NCBI GenBank assembly: GCA_947258905.1
Contig: CAMYKF010000692.1
Coordinates: 1 to 10,030 of the forward strand
Length of the DNA: 10,030 nucleotides
Reading direction: 5' to 3'
Source of the DNA: an uncultured Pirellulaceae bacterium
GTDB lineage: Bacteria > Planctomycetota > Planctomycetia > Pirellulales > Pirellulaceae
The notes beneath the pieces were generated by a model, which saw nothing but the letters and a program-made list of their open reading frames with translations, was not told where the DNA came from and did not search any database. Position numbers and translations under genes: made by a program. Below are positions 6,843-10,030 of the stretch, piece after piece; the stretch's first letter is position 1; the number at the start of each line of letters is the position of its first letter.

Positions 6843-7493
6843 ATGAATCACAGAATTTGCCGATGGACTGCGGTTTGCATTTTCCTGGCATGCTGGCCAG
6901 CCACCGCGACCGCCTGGCAGGAGTCGTCGGAAGCTTCCGTTGATGAAGAAGCGATGCACACGGAATTGCAGGCACTACGCGATGTGATGGTCGAGGCCTA
7001 CGAATCGCGCAACCTGGACGGACTCATCGAAAACCTCGGACCCGACATCGTCATCACCTGGCAAAATGCCGAGCGCAATCGCGGTCCCGATGAGTTTCGG
7101 GCCTTCTACGACCGGATGATGGAAGGGGGCGGCTCGATCGTGGTCGATATCCAGAGCCAATTCGAAGTCGACGGAGAGGCTGACCTGTACGGCGATTCGT
7201 TCGCCGTGGCCAGCGGGACACTCGACGACACATTCAAGTTGCGTGACGGCCAGGAATTCACGCTTAACAGCAAATGGACCGCTTCGCTCTCGAAGACCGA
7301 CGGTGCCTGGAAAGTCGTCAGCTTTCATGTATCACCCAGCGTGTTTGACAACGCCATTCTGGATGTCGCCAGAAGCTGGCTGGTGACGATAGCCTTCATC
7401 GCAGGGTTCGCCGGATTTGTGCTGGGGGCCCTGGTGGCATGGTTCATCATCCGGTCATCCCGCAAGTCTGCCTCCGGTCCAGCGAGTGAGTGA
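6843..7493 (+). CDS. membrane-anchored NTF2/SnoaL-like protein
   Basis: Protein of 216 residues with a strong Shine-Dalgarno sequence (AAGGAG, 6831-6836) 6 bases before the ATG at 6843; this decides the start over an earlier in-frame start inside the Rieske gene. Residues 1-24 are a signal peptide (VCIFLACWPATATA). About 36-167 resemble the NTF2/SnoaL-like (DUF4440-type) cone fold: the helix LRDVMVEAYESRNLDGLIENL, then DIVITWQN, GPDEFRAFYDRMM, and the strand TASLSKTDGAWKVVSFHVS. A hydrophobic helix at 178-203 followed by RSSRK anchors the C-terminus, so the NTF2 domain should sit on the outer face of the inner membrane. Members of this fold act as isomerases, hydrolases or ligand carriers; catalytic residues cannot be assigned here. 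It lies 19 bases after the Rieske gene and its stop overlaps the next start. A role in binding or presenting a hydrophobic intermediate is speculation. Confidence 0.8.
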   Translation: MNHRICRWTAVCIFLACWPATATAWQESSEASVDEEAMHTELQALRDVMVEAYESRNLDGLIENLGPDIVITWQNAERNRGPDEFRAFYDRMMEGGGSIVVDIQSQFEVDGEADLYGDSFAVASGTLDDTFKLRDGQEFTLNSKWTASLSKTDGAWKVVSFHVSPSVFDNAILDVARSWLVTIAFIAGFAGFVLGALVAWFIIRSSRKSASGPASE

Positions 7494-8506
7494 TCGCCAT
7501 GAGCGCTCAACAGGGTACCAGCCCTGAACAACAACTTGATCCGTCGCCATCCGGTTTGCTGGCCGCTGCCCGTCAGTACTACGCGGACCACCATGGCGAG
7601 GACCTGGATCGCCAACGCCTGACCGCAATTACGCAGGAATTTGGTTGCGAGTTTGCGACGGCGGTACTGTACGAGTACTTTTATCGCCGCCTGCCGCACG
7701 GGTTGAGGCCCGGGGCAGACCTGCCACAGGACCATTCCGCTGCACCCCACTTTACATTTATGCAAAACGCAACGCTGGCAATTGTGCCGGGGGCCCTGTA
7801 TCTGGAGCGTCCGGGTGTGGGAGGTGATGGCCGCATGTTGCGTGATGTGGCGGAACAAAATGACTGGCCCGCGGATTTGGTTCCAACCAGCGGTACCGGG
7901 CGCGTCGACGATAACGCGGTCATTGTTCGGCAATGGCTGGCCCGGCGATCCGACCGGAAAATCATCCTGGTATCCCTGAGCAAGGGCACCACGGACACGG
8001 TCCGCGCGATCTTCGATTCCAGTGACCCAATGCCGCAGAACATAGCGGGTTGGGTCAGCATCAGCGGCATTCCCTTCGGCACGCCGATGGTGAACTGGAT
8101 GATGGAGCGCTGGTTGTTCCGTCGGATCTGCCGGTTCGCCTGCTGGATTCGCAAGGCGGATGTTCGCGCCGTTGGTGACCTGACGTATTGCACTGACCCG
8201 GCGAGCCGTTTCAGCGGAGATGCCCCGTTTCCGGTTTACCATATCGCCGGATTCCCGCGCCGCGAACATCTGTCATGCCGTCGGGCAAGGCTCTGGTACC
8301 GGCGCTTCCGTAACGACGGCCCCACGGACAGTGTGTTGATGCTGGGCGATCTGATGCATGTTCCCGGGATTGTGATTCCGGTCTGGGGAGCCGATCACTA
8401 CCTGAAAACGGGATGGGATACGGGGCAGACCGTCGAACGAATCATGAATCATCTGGTGGACCAGCACCGGCACGAGGTTGGTTTTTCAAAGGCAGGAACA
8501 GTGTGA
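7490..8506 (+). CDS. alpha/beta-hydrolase-like protein
   Basis: Protein of up to 338 residues resembling an alpha/beta hydrolase. After an N-terminal helical region with no recognised motif (about 20-70), a strand (TLAIVPGALYLE) leads into the fold. VSLSKG at 161-166 occupies the nucleophile elbow, with S164 as candidate nucleophile but Ser162 replacing the first Gly of GxSxG. The next strand, GWVSISGIPFGTP, is typical of lipase-like members. D280 or D287 and H303 (in WGADHYLKTG) are candidates for the rest of the triad. There is no signal peptide or membrane span, so it is probably cytoplasmic. The GTG at 7490 forms a GTGA overlap with the upstream stop, matching the next two junctions; the ATG at 7499 is an equally plausible start that removes three residues. 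It could be an esterase, thioesterase or non-catalytic acyl-binding protein. Family confidence is moderate. Confidence 0.7.
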   Translation: MIAMSAQQGTSPEQQLDPSPSGLLAAARQYYADHHGEDLDRQRLTAITQEFGCEFATAVLYEYFYRRLPHGLRPGADLPQDHSAAPHFTFMQNATLAIVPGALYLERPGVGGDGRMLRDVAEQNDWPADLVPTSGTGRVDDNAVIVRQWLARRSDRKIILVSLSKGTTDTVRAIFDSSDPMPQNIAGWVSISGIPFGTPMVNWMMERWLFRRICRFACWIRKADVRAVGDLTYCTDPASRFSGDAPFPVYHIAGFPRREHLSCRRARLWYRRFRNDGPTDSVLMLGDLMHVPGIVIPVWGADHYLKTGWDTGQTVERIMNHLVDQHRHEVGFSKAGTV

Positions 8507-9975
8507 GCAGAAAACCGTTTCGCATTGTGTTGATCTCACCGAAAGGGCCCCTGTATCGCCATCGCGGGGGCATTTTTCGGAAATCGCTGCGTTACATGCC
8601 GCTGACGTTGCCTACACTGGCAGCGCTGGTGCCCGAGGAACTTCACGCGGAGGTCGTCTGCATCGACGAGGGCATTCACGACGTCGATCTCGATATCCAG
8701 GCGGACCTGATCGGCCTGACCGTGATCACGGGCACGGCCACGCGGGCCTACGAACTCGCCGCACATTTTCGCAAACGTGGAATCGCGGTCGTGCTCGGTG
8801 GACCTCATGTGACGCTGGTCCCCGATGACGCCCAGCCACATGCCGACAGTATTGTGATTGGATATGCCGAGGATGAATGGCCGCAACTGCTGTATGATTT
8901 TGTCCAGGGCAGAATGAAGTCGCGTTACATTCAATCGCCCTCGCTCGATTTGTCCGATCGGCCGTTACCGGACCGCAACTTGTTACCGCGCCGGCGGTTC
9001 CTGACGCCGCACGTCTTCGAAGCCACTCGTGGATGCATTCACAATTGTTCCTTTTGCGTGGTCCCGTCGGCGTGGGGAAGAAAGCCGCTGCAAAAACCCG
9101 TCGATGAAATTGTGGCGGACATTGCCCGACAGCGCGCCCGACAGGCGATTTTTGTTGACTTGAATCTGATCGCGGATCGCCAGTACGCGCGGCGGCTGTT
9201 TACCGCACTGATTCCGTTGCGCATCCAGTGGTACGGCCTGGCGACGACGCTGTTGTGTCATGACCTGCCGTTGCTTGATCTGGCGGCCGAAAGCGGGTGC
9301 CGCGGATTGCTGATGGGGCTGGAGTCGATCAGTGACAAGAATCTGAGCCAGAATCACAAGCGTTTCAATGAGCCGGAGACCTATCGCGCCGTGGTCGAGC
9401 GACTGCACGAGCGCAACATCGCCTTGCAGGGATGCTTTGTATTTGGCCTGGATGACGATAAGCCGGAAGTGTTCGAGCGTACCGCCCGGCTGGCGGTGGA
9501 AATCAAGATCGATCTACCCCGATTCGCCATTGTGACGCCGTTTCCGGGTACGGAATTGTATCGGCGACTTGAGGCGCAAGGCCGTATCCTGACCCGGAAT
9601 TGGGAGTTGTATGATGGCCAGCATGTCGTGTTTCAACCAGCCAACATGTCGGTCGATGAGTTGCAACAGGGTAACGAGGCGGCGTGGAAGCATGCGTATT
9701 CATGGGGCAGTTTTGCGCGCCGCCTGAGGAGCACTGCTGCGCCCTGGCATGTCGCGCTAATCACCAACCTCGGTTACCGGCATTACGCCCGCCATCTGGA
9801 CCGGTTCTATAACTGTGACTGGATGATAACACCGAAGCTGTTTCCCCATCGGCCTGCGGAGTGGAACACGGAAAACCAGGCCGACATGGTAGCGGACCCG
9901 GCCCTTCTGCCCGTTATGCCCGCCGAATCCCCGACACAACTTGCTGCGCCGGAAATCAAAACGCAATCTCAATGA
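8503..9975 (+). CDS. cobalamin-binding-type radical SAM enzyme
   Basis: Enzyme of 490 residues with the layout of class B (B12-dependent) radical SAM proteins. Residues 1-140 form a cobalamin-binding Rossmann-like domain (DLIGLTVITGTATRAYELA, VVLGGPHVTLVPDD, IVIGYAEDEWPQLL) without the DxHxxG base-off motif, as is common in this class. After RPLPDRNLL comes the radical SAM core with the [4Fe-4S] motif C178-x3-C182-x2-C185 (GCIHNCSFC). Then come GLLMGLES (268-275), characteristic of the SAM-binding barrel, and the TPFPGT turn (345-350). The C-terminal 130 residues (NWELYDGQHVVF, NLGYRHYARHLDRFY) look like the accessory region found in such enzymes. Members methylate unactivated carbon or phosphorus, or form C-C bonds in lipids and natural products. 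The GTG at 8503 overlaps the upstream TGA and has AGGA at 8494-8497, so it was chosen over an upstream start inside the hydrolase. The substrate is unknown. Confidence 0.9.
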   Translation: MSRKPFRIVLISPKGPLYRHRGGIFRKSLRYMPLTLPTLAALVPEELHAEVVCIDEGIHDVDLDIQADLIGLTVITGTATRAYELAAHFRKRGIAVVLGGPHVTLVPDDAQPHADSIVIGYAEDEWPQLLYDFVQGRMKSRYIQSPSLDLSDRPLPDRNLLPRRRFLTPHVFEATRGCIHNCSFCVVPSAWGRKPLQKPVDEIVADIARQRARQAIFVDLNLIADRQYARRLFTALIPLRIQWYGLATTLLCHDLPLLDLAAESGCRGLLMGLESISDKNLSQNHKRFNEPETYRAVVERLHERNIALQGCFVFGLDDDKPEVFERTARLAVEIKIDLPRFAIVTPFPGTELYRRLEAQGRILTRNWELYDGQHVVFQPANMSVDELQQGNEAAWKHAYSWGSFARRLRSTAAPWHVALITNLGYRHYARHLDRFYNCDWMITPKLFPHRPAEWNTENQADMVADPALLPVMPAESPTQLAAPEIKTQSQ

Positions 9976-10030
9976 ATCGATACGTACCCATTCATGAACT
10001 GCAATCTCGACGGACGGTGAAGTCCCAACC
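9972..10030 (+). CDS. start of a further operon gene, cut by the window edge
   Basis: The ATG at 9972 overlaps the radical SAM stop as ATGA, and the frame stays open to the edge, giving MNRYVPIHELQSRRTVKSQ. The overlap is the third of its kind in a row, so this is very likely a translated member of the operon. The 19 visible residues match no family I recognise. Confidence 0.6.
   Translation, partial: MNRYVPIHELQSRRTVKSQ

Noticed and set aside
7325..8269. Long minus-strand open frame of 314 codons opposite the hydrolase gene
   Set aside because: It has the composition of an antisense shadow, with no motif, while the plus strand has conserved hydrolase-like segments and operon overlaps.

Overview
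The window looks like chromosomal DNA of a planctomycete, probably of the Pirellulales type. The clues are a Tat-signal Gfo/Idh/MocA oxidoreductase, a secreted type I sulfatase, a secreted metallopeptidase with a cyclophilin tail, sparse Shine-Dalgarno sequences, and large intergenic palindromes. This assignment is inference from gene content; there is no rRNA or other marker gene here.

Layout. Positions 1-143 are the 3' end of a group II intron (domains V and VI with a bulged branch-point A), followed by a large palindrome (167-222). A Gfo/Idh/MocA oxidoreductase gene (305-1470) follows; it appears broken by a small internal deletion near 779 that shifts the frame. A second palindrome (1478-1547) separates it from two genes read leftward: a sulfatase (1585-2901) and, upstream of it, an HExxH metallopeptidase fused to a degenerate cyclophilin domain (2997-4370). 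The 95-base spacer between them is made mostly of degenerate 6-base repeats. A further leftward gene, a membrane fatty acid desaturase (4642-5652), is preceded by 270 bases without a gene that hold a hairpin.

From 5747 to the right edge runs a tight rightward operon, divergent from the desaturase: a Rieske non-heme iron oxygenase (5747-6823), a signal-peptide and membrane-anchored NTF2/SnoaL-like protein (6843-7493), an alpha/beta-hydrolase-like protein (7490-8506), a cobalamin-binding-type radical SAM enzyme (8503-9975), and the first 59 bases of a further gene (from 9972). Three consecutive junctions are 4-base RTGA start/stop overlaps, so the genes are very likely co-translated.

How they may work together. 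A membrane di-iron desaturase, a Rieske oxygenase, a hydrolase and a B12/radical SAM enzyme are all suited to modifying a hydrophobic substrate (C-H oxidation, desaturation, hydrolysis, and methylation or C-C bond formation). No carrier protein, ketosynthase or terpene synthase lies in the window, so the product cannot be named. This cassette is the best candidate for an undescribed pathway. The left half is ordinary planctomycete catabolic and secreted-protein content, plus mobile and repetitive DNA.
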